Shown here piece after piece: positions 7,318 to 15,539 of a stretch of 28,463 nt of DNA (the first letter of the stretch is position 1; each line of letters opens with the position of its first letter). The DNA is from Syntrophaceae bacterium (GTDB taxonomy: Bacteria; Desulfobacterota; Desulfomonilia; Desulfomonilales; Desulfomonilaceae), in contig JACWAG010000006.1 in assembly GCA_014874425.1 (NCBI GenBank), positions 1 through 28,463 on the forward strand, written 5' to 3'. The notes beneath the pieces were generated by a model. The model was given only the letters and a program-made list of their open reading frames with translations, was not told the origin of the DNA and did no database searches. The translations under genes and the position numbers were made by a program.

Positions 7318-7701
7318 TTAGACCTCCTTCGGCCTTCGATTCGATATATAGATTAACATTAACATAACAAAGAGACCCGCAGGAACCACAGAAAGCCCGG
7401 TCACAAGCCCTATTGGATCAACCTTTGTAAACCTGATCAAAGCAAAAAGGCACAGTCCTATAAAAATCAGTCTAAAATAGAAGCTACCCAACAACGAAAC
7501 AAGGGAGCGGCCTCTATTATAGAAATCTGAGTTCTGAAGCTTGCGCGCGCTAAGCCACGCGTTCAGGAGCACTAAAGCGCCGCCAGTTAAATATCCAAGT
7601 GTGAAACGGCCCTGAGTGAAAATGAAACACGCTATAAAACCTAACACAAAAATAATCCCAGACAGAAAAAACCAGATCTTAGGGATTTTTTGAAAATTCA
7701 T
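7318..7701 (-). CDS. atpI: ATP synthase subunit I-like protein
   Basis: A 127-residue protein with four predicted membrane helices (about 9-28, 33-50, 69-90, 96-116), of the ATP_synt_I type found at the head of F0 operons. It is proposed to help c-ring assembly. The start was set at the ATG at 7701 (MNFQKIPKIW), giving a normal length; an in-frame longer version would add 31 hydrophilic residues that lie within atpZ. The ATG version overlaps the atpZ 3' end by 23 nt. Sequence conservation in this family is weak, so the call rests on topology and position between atpZ and atpB. Confidence 0.85.
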   Translation of the reverse strand: MNFQKIPKIWFFLSGIIFVLGFIACFIFTQGRFTLGYLTGGALVLLNAWLSARKLQNSDFYNRGRSLVSLLGSFYFRLIFIGLCLFALIRFTKVDPIGLVTGLSVVPAGLFVMLMLIYISNRRPKEV

Positions 7702-7930
7702 TCTTCCGCCCCAAGTCATCTTTTCGCAACTGCTTCCGAATCTCGATCCAAACATTTCGGCCCGCTGCTGCGACTCCAAATCCGAAAAAAACAAATTTTA
7801 AATATGAGGTTCCAAACTTACCGTCCAACCACCACCCGAGAGCGGCCCCGATGAAAATCGCAAACGCGACAGACGCGCCCAACTGAAGGCCATCGCCCAC
7901 GAGCTTCCAGGTTGTGGTCAAGTTCTTCAC
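7679..7930 (-). CDS. atpZ: AtpZ-type F0 accessory protein (ATPase_gene1 family)
   Basis: An 83-residue protein with two membrane helices and the family pattern LGASVAFAIFIGAALGWWLDGKFGT, then FFGFGVAAAGRNVWIEIRK. AtpZ proteins start F0 operons in many bacteria and have been linked to c-ring assembly and Mg2+ supply. The start is GTG at 7930 with no clear Shine-Dalgarno, so initiation may be weak. It is the first gene of atpZ-atpI-atpB-atpE and is divergent from the RND transporter gene. Confidence 0.85.
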   Translation of the reverse strand: MKNLTTTWKLVGDGLQLGASVAFAIFIGAALGWWLDGKFGTSYLKFVFFGFGVAAAGRNVWIEIRKQLRKDDLGRKNEFSKNP

Positions 7931-7941
7931 TAGAGTTACTT

Positions 7942-7971
7942 TGGTTACCAGAGAAATGCGGCATTTGTCAA
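7942..7971 (-). promoter_or_regulatory. Possible promoter of the atpZIBE operon
   Basis: On the minus strand a perfect TTGACA (7971-7966) is followed after 18 nt by TAACCA (7947-7942), a poor -10, just before the atpZ GTG. The perfect -35 is the only strong element. The rest of the 292-nt divergent region up to the RND start at 8223 shows no other clear structure. Confidence 0.25.
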
Positions 7972-8222
7972 CAAAGTTATCTGACGCAGCGTTGAAAAAT
8001 TTCCGGGCGTCAAACCCCCATCTCTATTCTCCAGTCTCTAATCTAATCCAAATCCACTGTTTGGCGCCACAAGTTTTCATTCTAATCCGACGAGAATTAG
8101 TCCCATTGACGCTGTGAGTCTGTGATGATAATCTCTTGAACGGTGACTTAAATCTATTGCAAATTATTTTCCTTCACTCATGAAGACCAGCAGGATTCTA
8201 TTTTGGGGTCAACCGGATCGCA

Positions 8223-11200
8223 ATGAGTCTATCGGAAAAATATAACCTTGGCGCCACCGGCAAAATTGTAGAGGCGTTCCTCACTTCCAAACTGCCTATC
8301 ATATTCATCATCGGATCACTGCTGGCCGGGGTTGCCGCTCTTATCGTAACGCCCAGGGAGGAAGAACCTCAGATCGTCGTGCCTCTTGTCGACGTGATGA
8401 TAAGTTTCCCCGGCGCGTCCGCTGCGGAAGTTCAGAACCTTGTCACAATAAACCTCGAACGTAAATTGTGGGAAATCGACGGGGTCGAATACATTTATTC
8501 CAGTTCCAGACCAGACGGAGCGGTTGTGACTGCCCGATTCTATGTGGGGGAGGAAAGAGAAAAAAGTATCCTCAAGGTATACAGCAAGATCATGGCGTAT
8601 ACCCCCGATGCGCCTCCAGGAGTCACTGGATGGGTCATCCGTCCCATTGAGATAGACGATGTCCCCATAGTCACGTTTGCCATGTACAGCGCCATGTACT
8701 CGGACTACGAACTTAAGAGAGTAGCGGATGAAATTGTTCACCGACTCCAGAGCATCCCGGACACAGGAAAAACATATGTGGTCGGGGGGCGTGAAAGGCA
8801 GGTCAGAGTCCTCATACAGCCGGAAAGAATGGCCGCCCGACATGTGGCCCCATTGGACCTTGTCAGAACGCTCAAAGGGGCAAACATAAATTTACGCGCT
8901 GGGACCATGGATATTTTGGATCGAGAAATTATTGTAGACGTCGGTCCTTTCTTGAAATCAGCCGCTGAAGTCAAAGACCTGATAATCGGGATTGATCGGG
9001 GTAAACCCGTATATTTTAGCGACGTCGCAGAAATCGTCGATGGTCCCGCTGAAGTTACCACCTACACAAGGCTCACTTTTGGCGCAGGCGCTCCGGTTGA
9101 CCCGGAAACGCACTCCGTTCCAACCGCCATCCCGGGGAAATCGTACAATCAGGTCACAATTGCTGTGGCCAAACGTAAAGGAACGAACGCAGTCCAAGTG
9201 GCTGAAGGCGTAATTAAAAAATTCGAAAATTTGCAAAAGACTGTAATCCCTTCCGACATTCATTTTCTTGTCACGAGGAATTACGGCAAAACAGCCAACG
9301 ACAAGGTAAATGAGTTGGTTAAGCATCTGATGATAGCCATCGTAAGTATCGTTATGTTGCTCACTCTAATGTTGGGATGGCGCGAAGCGATGATAGTGGC
9401 CCTGGCGGTCCCGATGACTCTTGCCGTTACGCTTCTGGCGAACTTTCTTTTTGGTTACACGATAAATAGGGTCACTCTTTTCGCCTTGATCCTGTCCCTG
9501 GGGTTGCTGGTGGATGACCCGATTGTTGATGTAGAGAATATTCACCGCCATTTCATGATGAGGACTCATCCTCCGCTCGATTCGACGATACTCGCTGTAG
9601 ATGAAGTGCGTCCACCAACAATTCTTGCGACATTTGCCGTAATTGCGTCATTCCTCCCCATGTTTTTTATTACGGGTATGATGGGCCCGTACATGAGACC
9701 CATGGCGATAAATGTTCCAGTGGCCATGCTAATGTCACTGATTATAGCGTTTACTGTGACTCCTTGGGCTACCTATCACGCTCTGCGTAAGGAACACGGA
9801 AAAGAAGCCAAAGCTTACGATTTTAAGACAGGGCCAATTTATCGAACTTACCGAAGACTCTTACTGCCATTCCTGGAAAGTCGCAGAAAGACCTATGGCC
9901 TTCTGGGGGCAATTGTGTTGGCCCTGTTTGGTTCTATCTCTTTGGTCGCTCTAGGCCTTGTCCCTATGAAGATGTTGCCTTTTGACAATAAAAACGAGTT
10001 TCTCATTTTGGTGGACATGCCGGAGGGAACTACCCTGGAAACCACGGACAGCGTCGCCGAAGACATTGGACGTTATCTGTCAACGGTAAATGAAATCAGG
10101 GACTTCGAAACTTTTGTGGGCATAGCTTCACCGATAGACTTCAACGGTATGGTAAGGCAATATTATCTACGACAGGGGAGCTATCTCGCCGACATCCGGG
10201 TAAACCTTATTGATAAGGAAGACCGTCAATTCCAGAGCCACGCGATCGTTCTGAGAATTCGTCCCGCTATTCATGAAATTGCGCAACGTTGGAAGGCCAA
10301 TGTCAAACTGGTCGAAGTTCCTCCGGGACCACCCGTATTTTCAACGCTAGTGGCTGAAGTCTATGGTCCACCGGACGCCACCTATGATGACATCATCGCC
10401 CAGTCCCAAAAAGTTCGGCGTCTCATGGATGAAACTCGTTACGTTGTAGACGTTGATGACTCCGTTACAGCGCCTCAAACCCAGTACAATTTTGTTGTGG
10501 ACAAGACAAAAGCCGGGCAGCACCATCTGACGCAAGAAGAAATCTCACAATCCGCCAAAATTCTCTTAGGTGGGGAATCTCCGTCAATAGTTCACTCAAA
10601 CAAGGAGCGAAAACCACTTGAAATAAATCTACGGCTTCCCCGCGCTCTAAGGTCGAGACTCCAGGATATGGGGTCAATCAAACTGAAAGGCTCTGACGGG
10701 TCTATGACGCCGTTCGCCGAACTCGGCGCAATACAAAGAACGACCCTGGATAAGACCATCTTTCGAAAGAATCTTCACCAAGTTGTCTATGTAGTGGGAG
10801 ACACAGCCGGCTTGAGTCCTGTCAACGCAATTCTGGAACTGACCTCCCGCATGAAACAGCTCAATATCCCTGAAGGTTATGTAGTGAACTGGGCTGGAGA
10901 AGGAGAGTGGAAAATAACTCTGGATGTTTTCAGGGACCTTGGTATAGCTTTTTTTGTGGCATTGGTGCTTATCTATGTCCTGCTCGTCCAGCAAACGGAG
11001 TCCTTTTCAGTGCCGCTGGTTATCATGATTGCGATTCCGCTTACGCTCATCGGAATTTTGCCGGGATTTGCAATATTGAACGAGTTTTTTGCCTATCGAA
11101 TAGGACAATATACGAACTCAATTTTCTTCACTGCTACAGCAATGATAGGCATGATAGCCCTGGCAGGGATTGTTGTGCGTAACTCCATAATTTTAATAGA

Positions 11201-11468
11201 TTTCATTCATGTTCGGGTTCGACACGGAGTCGATCTTAAAGAGGCGATCATTGACTCCGGAGCGGTAAGATTCACCCCGATATTGCTGACTGCCGGGGCC
11301 GCAATCTTCGGAGCATGGGTCATAACTCTGGATCCGGTATTTTCAGGATTGGCATGGTCATTTATTTTCGGCGCTTTCGCTTCGACGGTTTTTTCTCTTA
11401 TCGTTGTCCCAGTTGTCTATTTCATGATCTATGGGAAGAAAGATTCGTCCGGAGAAGTTGACGCTTAG
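8223..11468 (+). CDS. RND-family efflux transporter permease (AcrB-like)
   Basis: A 1081-residue inner-membrane proton-driven exporter of the AcrB/HAE type. The N-terminal cytoplasmic segment leads into helix 1, then REEEPQI and the periplasmic porter region with FPGASAAEVQNLVT. Helices 2-6 follow around residues 360-525 and carry the proton-relay acids D431-D432 in GLLVDDPIVDVENI. The second half repeats this plan from about residue 555, with helices 8-12 from about 900. Partner adaptor and outer-membrane channel genes are not adjacent, so it must recruit them from elsewhere or work differently. The Shine-Dalgarno is weak. The substrate cannot be told from sequence. Confidence 0.93.
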   Translation: MSLSEKYNLGATGKIVEAFLTSKLPIIFIIGSLLAGVAALIVTPREEEPQIVVPLVDVMISFPGASAAEVQNLVTINLERKLWEIDGVEYIYSSSRPDGAVVTARFYVGEEREKSILKVYSKIMAYTPDAPPGVTGWVIRPIEIDDVPIVTFAMYSAMYSDYELKRVADEIVHRLQSIPDTGKTYVVGGRERQVRVLIQPERMAARHVAPLDLVRTLKGANINLRAGTMDILDREIIVDVGPFLKSAAEVKDLIIGIDRGKPVYFSDVAEIVDGPAEVTTYTRLTFGAGAPVDPETHSVPTAIPGKSYNQVTIAVAKRKGTNAVQVAEGVIKKFENLQKTVIPSDIHFLVTRNYGKTANDKVNELVKHLMIAIVSIVMLLTLMLGWREAMIVALAVPMTLAVTLLANFLFGYTINRVTLFALILSLGLLVDDPIVDVENIHRHFMMRTHPPLDSTILAVDEVRPPTILATFAVIASFLPMFFITGMMGPYMRPMAINVPVAMLMSLIIAFTVTPWATYHALRKEHGKEAKAYDFKTGPIYRTYRRLLLPFLESRRKTYGLLGAIVLALFGSISLVALGLVPMKMLPFDNKNEFLILVDMPEGTTLETTDSVAEDIGRYLSTVNEIRDFETFVGIASPIDFNGMVRQYYLRQGSYLADIRVNLIDKEDRQFQSHAIVLRIRPAIHEIAQRWKANVKLVEVPPGPPVFSTLVAEVYGPPDATYDDIIAQSQKVRRLMDETRYVVDVDDSVTAPQTQYNFVVDKTKAGQHHLTQEEISQSAKILLGGESPSIVHSNKERKPLEINLRLPRALRSRLQDMGSIKLKGSDGSMTPFAELGAIQRTTLDKTIFRKNLHQVVYVVGDTAGLSPVNAILELTSRMKQLNIPEGYVVNWAGEGEWKITLDVFRDLGIAFFVALVLIYVLLVQQTESFSVPLVIMIAIPLTLIGILPGFAILNEFFAYRIGQYTNSIFFTATAMIGMIALAGIVVRNSIILIDFIHVRVRHGVDLKEAIIDSGAVRFTPILLTAGAAIFGAWVITLDPVFSGLAWSFIFGAFASTVFSLIVVPVVYFMIYGKKDSSGEVDA

Positions 11469-11493
11469 CCCCATGATTAAATTCTCTGTGAGA

Positions 11494-11523
11494 TTGATGC
11501 CTGTATATTGATATCTTTATAGA
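11494..11523 (+). promoter_or_regulatory. Possible promoter of the ferritin gene
   Basis: TTGATG (11494-11499) and TATAGA (11518-11523) are 18 nt apart, 83 nt before the ferritin start. Each box matches four of six consensus positions. Confidence 0.3.
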
Positions 11524-11557
11524 ACCCCAATCTGGTAATTCGCATCTGGATATTAGA

Positions 11558-11575
11558 AACCGAGCCGATTCGGTT
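11558..11575 (+). promoter_or_regulatory. Inverted repeat in the ferritin leader
   Basis: AACCGA (11558-11563) is inverted as TCGGTT (11570-11575) around GCCGAT. It lies between the possible promoter and the ferritin Shine-Dalgarno. It could be an operator or a leader hairpin; it does not resemble a Fur box. Confidence 0.3.
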
Positions 11576-11606
11576 CCAAACAATAAAGAAAAGAGAGGCG
11601 TCAAAA

Positions 11607-12125
11607 ATGATAAATCCTAAGATTCAAGACTCCTTTAACAAACAAATAAACGCCGAGACATATTCCTCATACCTCTATCTTTCCATGGCGGCTTATTTTA
11701 GTTCGATAAATTTACCAGGGTTCGCCAATTGGATGAGATGTCAGGCTCAAGAAGAGTTGATTCACGCTGTCAAATTCTTCGATTTCATAAATGAACGCGG
11801 AGGCGAGGTTACTCTGACAGCCATCGATGGCCCTCCAACACATTGGGATTCCCCTCTTCACGCTTTCGAAGAAGCTTACAAGCATGAACAAAAAGTTACC
11901 GCATTAATAAATGGCCTTGTTGACCTGGCCATAGAGGAAAGAGACCACGCTTCGTCCTCGTTTTTGCAATGGTTCGTTAACGAACAGGTTGAGGAAGAAG
12001 CCTCGGCTTATGATGTTGTGCAGAGACTAAAATTGGCCGGCGACCAAGGTGGAGGAATGTTCATGATAGACAGGGAACTGGCTGCAAGAACTTTTGTCTA
12101 CCCAACAACAACCACCGGCGCCTAA
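11607..12125 (+). CDS. ftnA: Non-haem bacterial ferritin
   Basis: A 172-residue ferritin that oxidises Fe(II) and stores iron in a 24-mer shell. The ferroxidase residues sit at the same numbers as in E. coli FtnA: E17 (NAETYSSYLY), E50 and H53 (QAQEELIHA), E94 (KHEQK), Q127 and E130 (NEQVEEE). No haem-binding methionine of the bacterioferritin type is apparent. The ATG follows GAGAGG. The diiron gene 90 nt downstream on the same strand suggests a shared iron or oxidative-stress role. A short Thr-rich tail ends the protein. Confidence 0.96.
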   Translation: MINPKIQDSFNKQINAETYSSYLYLSMAAYFSSINLPGFANWMRCQAQEELIHAVKFFDFINERGGEVTLTAIDGPPTHWDSPLHAFEEAYKHEQKVTALINGLVDLAIEERDHASSSFLQWFVNEQVEEEASAYDVVQRLKLAGDQGGGMFMIDRELAARTFVYPTTTTGA

Positions 12126-12215
12126 CTCATTAGTATTGTCAATCTTAATTTGGTGGCCTAGTCCCAACAAGTTCTCCATATCGGACAAAGCTACCCATCA
12201 TAGCAGGAGGAAATA

Positions 12216-12746
12216 ATGACTCAACACGAAGACAGGGCTTTGTCCATTCTTGCCGCAGCTCTAGAAAAAGAAGAAAAAGGTCGAGATTTTTACAAGAAAG
12301 CTTCTGAAAACTGCGTAAATCCACTGGGTAAAGAGATATTCAAAACACTGATGGTTGATGAAGGCGCGCATGTAAAGAGGGTCAAGGAAATCTTCGACTC
12401 TCTTTCTAAGGGCCAAAAATGGGATACCCACTGGAGAAATTATAAAGTTGAAAATGAAGATTTGCAGAAATTGTTCCGAAAAAGAATAGAAACCCTGGGT
12501 TCTCGCGTTGAAGGAGACAATTCGGATCTTGAAGCAATTTCAATAGGCTTGGAAATGGAACAGGGCGCCATCAATTTTTATGAAGATCAGCTAAGCAAGG
12601 CTTCCGATCCGTTGGAGAAGGAATTTGCCACAGTTATGATCAGCGAGGAGCGTGGTCATTTCGGGGCATTGGAAGACCTAAAAATGTATCTTGAGAACCC
12701 GGAGTCATGGTTCGCGGAAAAAGAGCGGGCGTCATTTGATGGCTAA
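12216..12746 (+). CDS. Rubrerythrin-like diiron protein without rubredoxin domain
   Basis: A 176-residue four-helix-bundle protein with two ferritin-like half-motifs. Likely metal ligands are E20 (LEKEEKGRDFY), E49/H52 (MVDEGAHVKRV), E116 (GLEMEQGAINFY) and E146/H149 (MISEERGHFGAL). The spacing is that of the rubrerythrin diiron domain, but no C-terminal CXXC rubredoxin domain is present. Members may reduce peroxide or handle iron; the electron donor would have to be a separate protein. The start has a strong AGGAGG. It follows ferritin and precedes the hydrogenase gene run. Confidence 0.88.
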   Translation: MTQHEDRALSILAAALEKEEKGRDFYKKASENCVNPLGKEIFKTLMVDEGAHVKRVKEIFDSLSKGQKWDTHWRNYKVENEDLQKLFRKRIETLGSRVEGDNSDLEAISIGLEMEQGAINFYEDQLSKASDPLEKEFATVMISEERGHFGALEDLKMYLENPESWFAEKERASFDG

Positions 12747-12785
12747 TAACTAGATTACTATTTTGCTTAATTGTCGAAATTCAGC

Positions 12786-12828
12786 AACGCCAAGATTAAA
12801 AAGAAACCAAGAACGCCAACTTGGCGTT
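12786..12828 (+). promoter_or_regulatory. Palindromic operator candidate upstream of the hydrogenase operon
   Basis: AACGCCAACTTGGCGTT (12812-12828) is a perfect 8+1+8 inverted repeat ending 18 nt before the first gene of the hox run. An extra direct half-site AACGCCAA occurs at 12786-12793, 26 nt upstream of the first arm. This arrangement is typical of a dimeric repressor or activator site with an auxiliary half-site. In RNA it could also form a 6-bp hairpin with a 5-nt loop, but no T-tract follows, so a terminator is less likely. Confidence 0.5.
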
Positions 12829-12846
12829 ATCAATCAGGGTTAAGTT

Positions 12847-13404
12847 TTGAAATCTGATCGGGAAAGGTGGAATTCTCGTTACTCTAAGGAGTCTGGAGAT
12901 ACTCCATATCCCGATCAATTGCTTATTGAATGGAGCGAATTACTGACTTCAGGGCGGGCTTTGGACTTAGCTTGCGGCCGAGGGGCGAATTCCATTTTTA
13001 TGGCCCGTCGTGGATACTGGGTTGACGCCCTGGATATAAGCTTTGTCGCTTTACAAAGCCTCAGCAAACAGGTCTGTATTGAGGGTCTCCCTATTGGATG
13101 CGCAGCAGTTGACCTGGACCAATATCCGCTACCAGTTAATTTTTATAACTTAATTACAGTATTTTACTTCTTTTCCAGAAACCTAATAGGCCCAATCAAG
13201 TCAGCCCTCAAACGAGACGGTTTGTTAATTTACGCCACTTTCAACTATAATCACATCAGTCTGCGACCTGACTTTTGTCGTGAATATCTCGTTCCTCCAG
13301 GGGGTCTCGGACAGTTCTTCCCGGATCTTAAAAGAATTTTAGATATGGAACATACTGGACCGAGCAATAACATAAGCCAGTTTGTGGGAAAGAATCATGG
13401 ATGA
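12847..13404 (+). CDS. Class I SAM-dependent methyltransferase
   Basis: A 185-residue methyltransferase of TehB-like size. The SAM-binding motif I is ALDLACGRGANSIFMARRG (residues 38-56), followed by the acidic motif II in VDALDIS and motif IV region NLITVFYFF. The N-terminal WNSRYSKESGDTPYP is typical of this small family. The start must be TTG at 12847, as a stop codon lies two codons upstream in frame. The 3' end overlaps hoxE by 8 nt, so it is probably translated with the hydrogenase genes. The substrate is unknown; link to hydrogenase maturation or tellurite/thiol methylation cannot be told. Confidence 0.85.
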   Translation: MKSDRERWNSRYSKESGDTPYPDQLLIEWSELLTSGRALDLACGRGANSIFMARRGYWVDALDISFVALQSLSKQVCIEGLPIGCAAVDLDQYPLPVNFYNLITVFYFFSRNLIGPIKSALKRDGLLIYATFNYNHISLRPDFCREYLVPPGGLGQFFPDLKRILDMEHTGPSNNISQFVGKNHG

Positions 13405-13903
13405 AAAAGAAGTTGACCGGATAAAAGTTAATGAAGACAGGCGCTGGCGATTGGTTAACCGTACAATGCGGTTACATGGCCACCAACCCGACGCTTTAAT
13501 AGAAACCCTCCACGCCGTGCAGGAATCTTTTGGCTTTTTAGATCTAGACTCTTTGAAATATGTGGCGGAATCCCTGCGTTTACCATTGAGTCTAGTATAC
13601 GGGGTCGCTACATTTTACCACTTTTTCACCCTAAAACCCCCGGGAGACCATACCTGTGTAGTATGCTTGGGCACAGCCTGTTACATAGCCGGGTCTTCAA
13701 ACATCCTTAAAACAGTGGAGGAACAGACAGGAATAAAACCGGGAGAAACCACGCCGGACAGGAAGCTCTCGCTTCTGACCGCTCGTTGCATGGGGTCTTG
13801 CGGATTAGCGCCAGTAGTAGTTTTTGATGGAGAAGTTCATGGTAAAATGTCCTCGGCGTCAGTGCTCGAGAATGTCGGGAGGCTCCTGAATCATGACGAT
13901 TGA
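13397..13903 (+). CDS. hoxE: NAD-linked hydrogenase diaphorase subunit HoxE (NuoE-like)
   Basis: A 168-residue thioredoxin-like [2Fe-2S] protein. Ligands are C90, C95, C131 and C135 (CLGTACYIAG and CMGSCGLAP). The N-terminal half has the NuoE pattern TLHAVQESFGFLD and YGVATFYHFF. The start was set at the ATG at 13397, 7 nt or so after GGGAAAG; a TTG 15 nt earlier is possible. It passes electrons between HoxF and the other diaphorase clusters. It overlaps hoxF by 11 nt. Alone it could be a complex I subunit, but the downstream hydrogenase genes decide the name. Confidence 0.92.
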   Translation: MDEKEVDRIKVNEDRRWRLVNRTMRLHGHQPDALIETLHAVQESFGFLDLDSLKYVAESLRLPLSLVYGVATFYHFFTLKPPGDHTCVVCLGTACYIAGSSNILKTVEEQTGIKPGETTPDRKLSLLTARCMGSCGLAPVVVFDGEVHGKMSSASVLENVGRLLNHDD

Positions 13904-15539
13904 AGAGCTACAGGACATTGGGAAAATTGAAAAGGAAAAACAGGAAGGTTTCAAATACCGGATCCATGTTTGTGTGGCTGCAGGTTGTCTTTCTTCGCAA
14001 AGCGGACTTGTAAAAGAAGCTTTAGAAAAAGAAGTCGCCAGACGAGGTCTTGAAAGTTGGGCTTTAGTCAAAGGAGTGGGATGCCTTGGTCTATGCACGG
14101 CAGGGCCTATGGTCGCTATTGAGCCTGATGGCCTTTTATACCAGGGTGTGTCCGTGTCAGACGCGTCGGATATTCTTGAGGCTCTGGGAGGGCCTCCGGT
14201 AAACCGCCTTGACTGCTCAGCGCACCTGCCATTTTTTGCTCGCCAGAAGAAGATTGTGCTCGAGAATTGTGGTCGCATAGATCCCGAGAGCATTGAGGAC
14301 TACGTTGCGGAGGGGGGATATGGAGGGCTTTACAGTGCTTTAAGGACGATGACCCCTGCTGGTGTCATTGAACAGATCACTAAAAGTGGACTTAGGGGTC
14401 GAGGGGGAGCGGGTTTCCCTACAGGACTAAAATGGACAGCGGTTTCAAAGACCAAAAGTAATGTCAAATTTGTTATATGCAACGCGGACGAAGGAGACCC
14501 GGGCGCATTTATGGACAGGAGCGTCCTCGAGAGTGATCCTCACCGTGTTCTTGAGGGGATGGCAATCGCGGGGTTAGCCGTTGGCGCCAATTATGGATTT
14601 GTTTATGTGCGGGCAGAGTATCCGCTGGCGGTAAAGCGTATACGGACAGCCATTGCCAGGGCCGAGAGACTCGGTGTCCTTGGCCGAAATATATTCAATA
14701 CGACTTTTAGTTTTGACGTTACCGTCCGTTTGGGAGCGGGAGCCTTTGTTTGTGGTGAGGAAACGGCCCTAATAGCATCCATAGAAGGTCGTAGGGGCAG
14801 TCCGAGGCCGAGGCCGCCGTTTCCATCGGAGTTAGGACTATGGGGTTATCCCACCCTGATCAACAACGTTGAAACTTTCGCGAATGTTCCTCCGATCATT
14901 CGTAAAGGGGGCGCCTGGTTCGCTTCAATAGGAACAGAAAAGAGCAAAGGGACCAAAGTGTTCGCTCTTGCCGGCAGAGTCAACAACACAGGTTTAATCG
15001 AAGCCCCAATGGGAACCACATTGCGGGAAATTGTTTTTGATGTCGGTGGTGGTATCATAGGTGACCGCAAGTTCAAAGCTATTCTCACTGGTGGGCCTTC
15101 AGGCGGGTGCATCCCAGATCAGTTCCTCGACATGAGCATGGATTACGAATCTCTCGCTCAAGTCGGCGCGATCATGGGGTCAGGAGGCCTCATCGTAATG
15201 GATGACTCTTCCTGTATGGTCGATGTGGCCAAATTCTTCATAGAATTTTGTATGAGCGAATCGTGTGGCAAATGTGTCCCCTGTCGAGTCGGTACTGTTC
15301 AAATCTATAACCTGTTGAAAAGAATAACCGAAGGCGGTGGTAAACCTAGCGATATCCAATTGCTTGAAGAACTTTGTGATCTGGTCAAGAACACAAGCCT
15401 TTGTGGACTGGGGCAGACCGCGCCGAATCCGGTGTTGAGCACTATGCGTTATTTTATGGACGAATACAAAGCGCACATTGAAGATAAAGTTTGTCCAGCC
15501 GGGACATGTCACATGAATCCTACGGAGGAATCACAATGA
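13893..15539 (+). CDS. hoxF: NAD-linked hydrogenase flavin subunit HoxF (NuoF-like)
   Basis: A 548-residue subunit that exchanges electrons with NAD(H). Residues 20-95 form an N-terminal [2Fe-2S] thioredoxin-like domain with C27, C32, C64 and C68. The FMN/NADH domain follows, with GRGGAGFPTGLKW (169-181), NADEGDPGAFMDR and the VCGEETALI segment. The N3-type [4Fe-4S] site is ESCGKCVPCR (C458, C461, C464) plus C504 in LCGLGQ. The end CPAGTC is a remnant-like stretch where HydB/HndC proteins continue into a two-cluster ferredoxin domain, absent here. GGGAGG precedes the ATG. It overlaps hoxU as ATGA. Confidence 0.95.
   Translation: MTIEELQDIGKIEKEKQEGFKYRIHVCVAAGCLSSQSGLVKEALEKEVARRGLESWALVKGVGCLGLCTAGPMVAIEPDGLLYQGVSVSDASDILEALGGPPVNRLDCSAHLPFFARQKKIVLENCGRIDPESIEDYVAEGGYGGLYSALRTMTPAGVIEQITKSGLRGRGGAGFPTGLKWTAVSKTKSNVKFVICNADEGDPGAFMDRSVLESDPHRVLEGMAIAGLAVGANYGFVYVRAEYPLAVKRIRTAIARAERLGVLGRNIFNTTFSFDVTVRLGAGAFVCGEETALIASIEGRRGSPRPRPPFPSELGLWGYPTLINNVETFANVPPIIRKGGAWFASIGTEKSKGTKVFALAGRVNNTGLIEAPMGTTLREIVFDVGGGIIGDRKFKAILTGGPSGGCIPDQFLDMSMDYESLAQVGAIMGSGGLIVMDDSSCMVDVAKFFIEFCMSESCGKCVPCRVGTVQIYNLLKRITEGGGKPSDIQLLEELCDLVKNTSLCGLGQTAPNPVLSTMRYFMDEYKAHIEDKVCPAGTCHMNPTEESQ

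Noticed and set aside
13893..15539. HoxF as an electron-bifurcating HydB-type subunit
   Set aside because: The C-terminal two-cluster ferredoxin domain of HydB is absent, only CPAGTC remains, and the partner hydrogenase is [NiFe], not [FeFe]. Bifurcation cannot be fully excluded from sequence alone.
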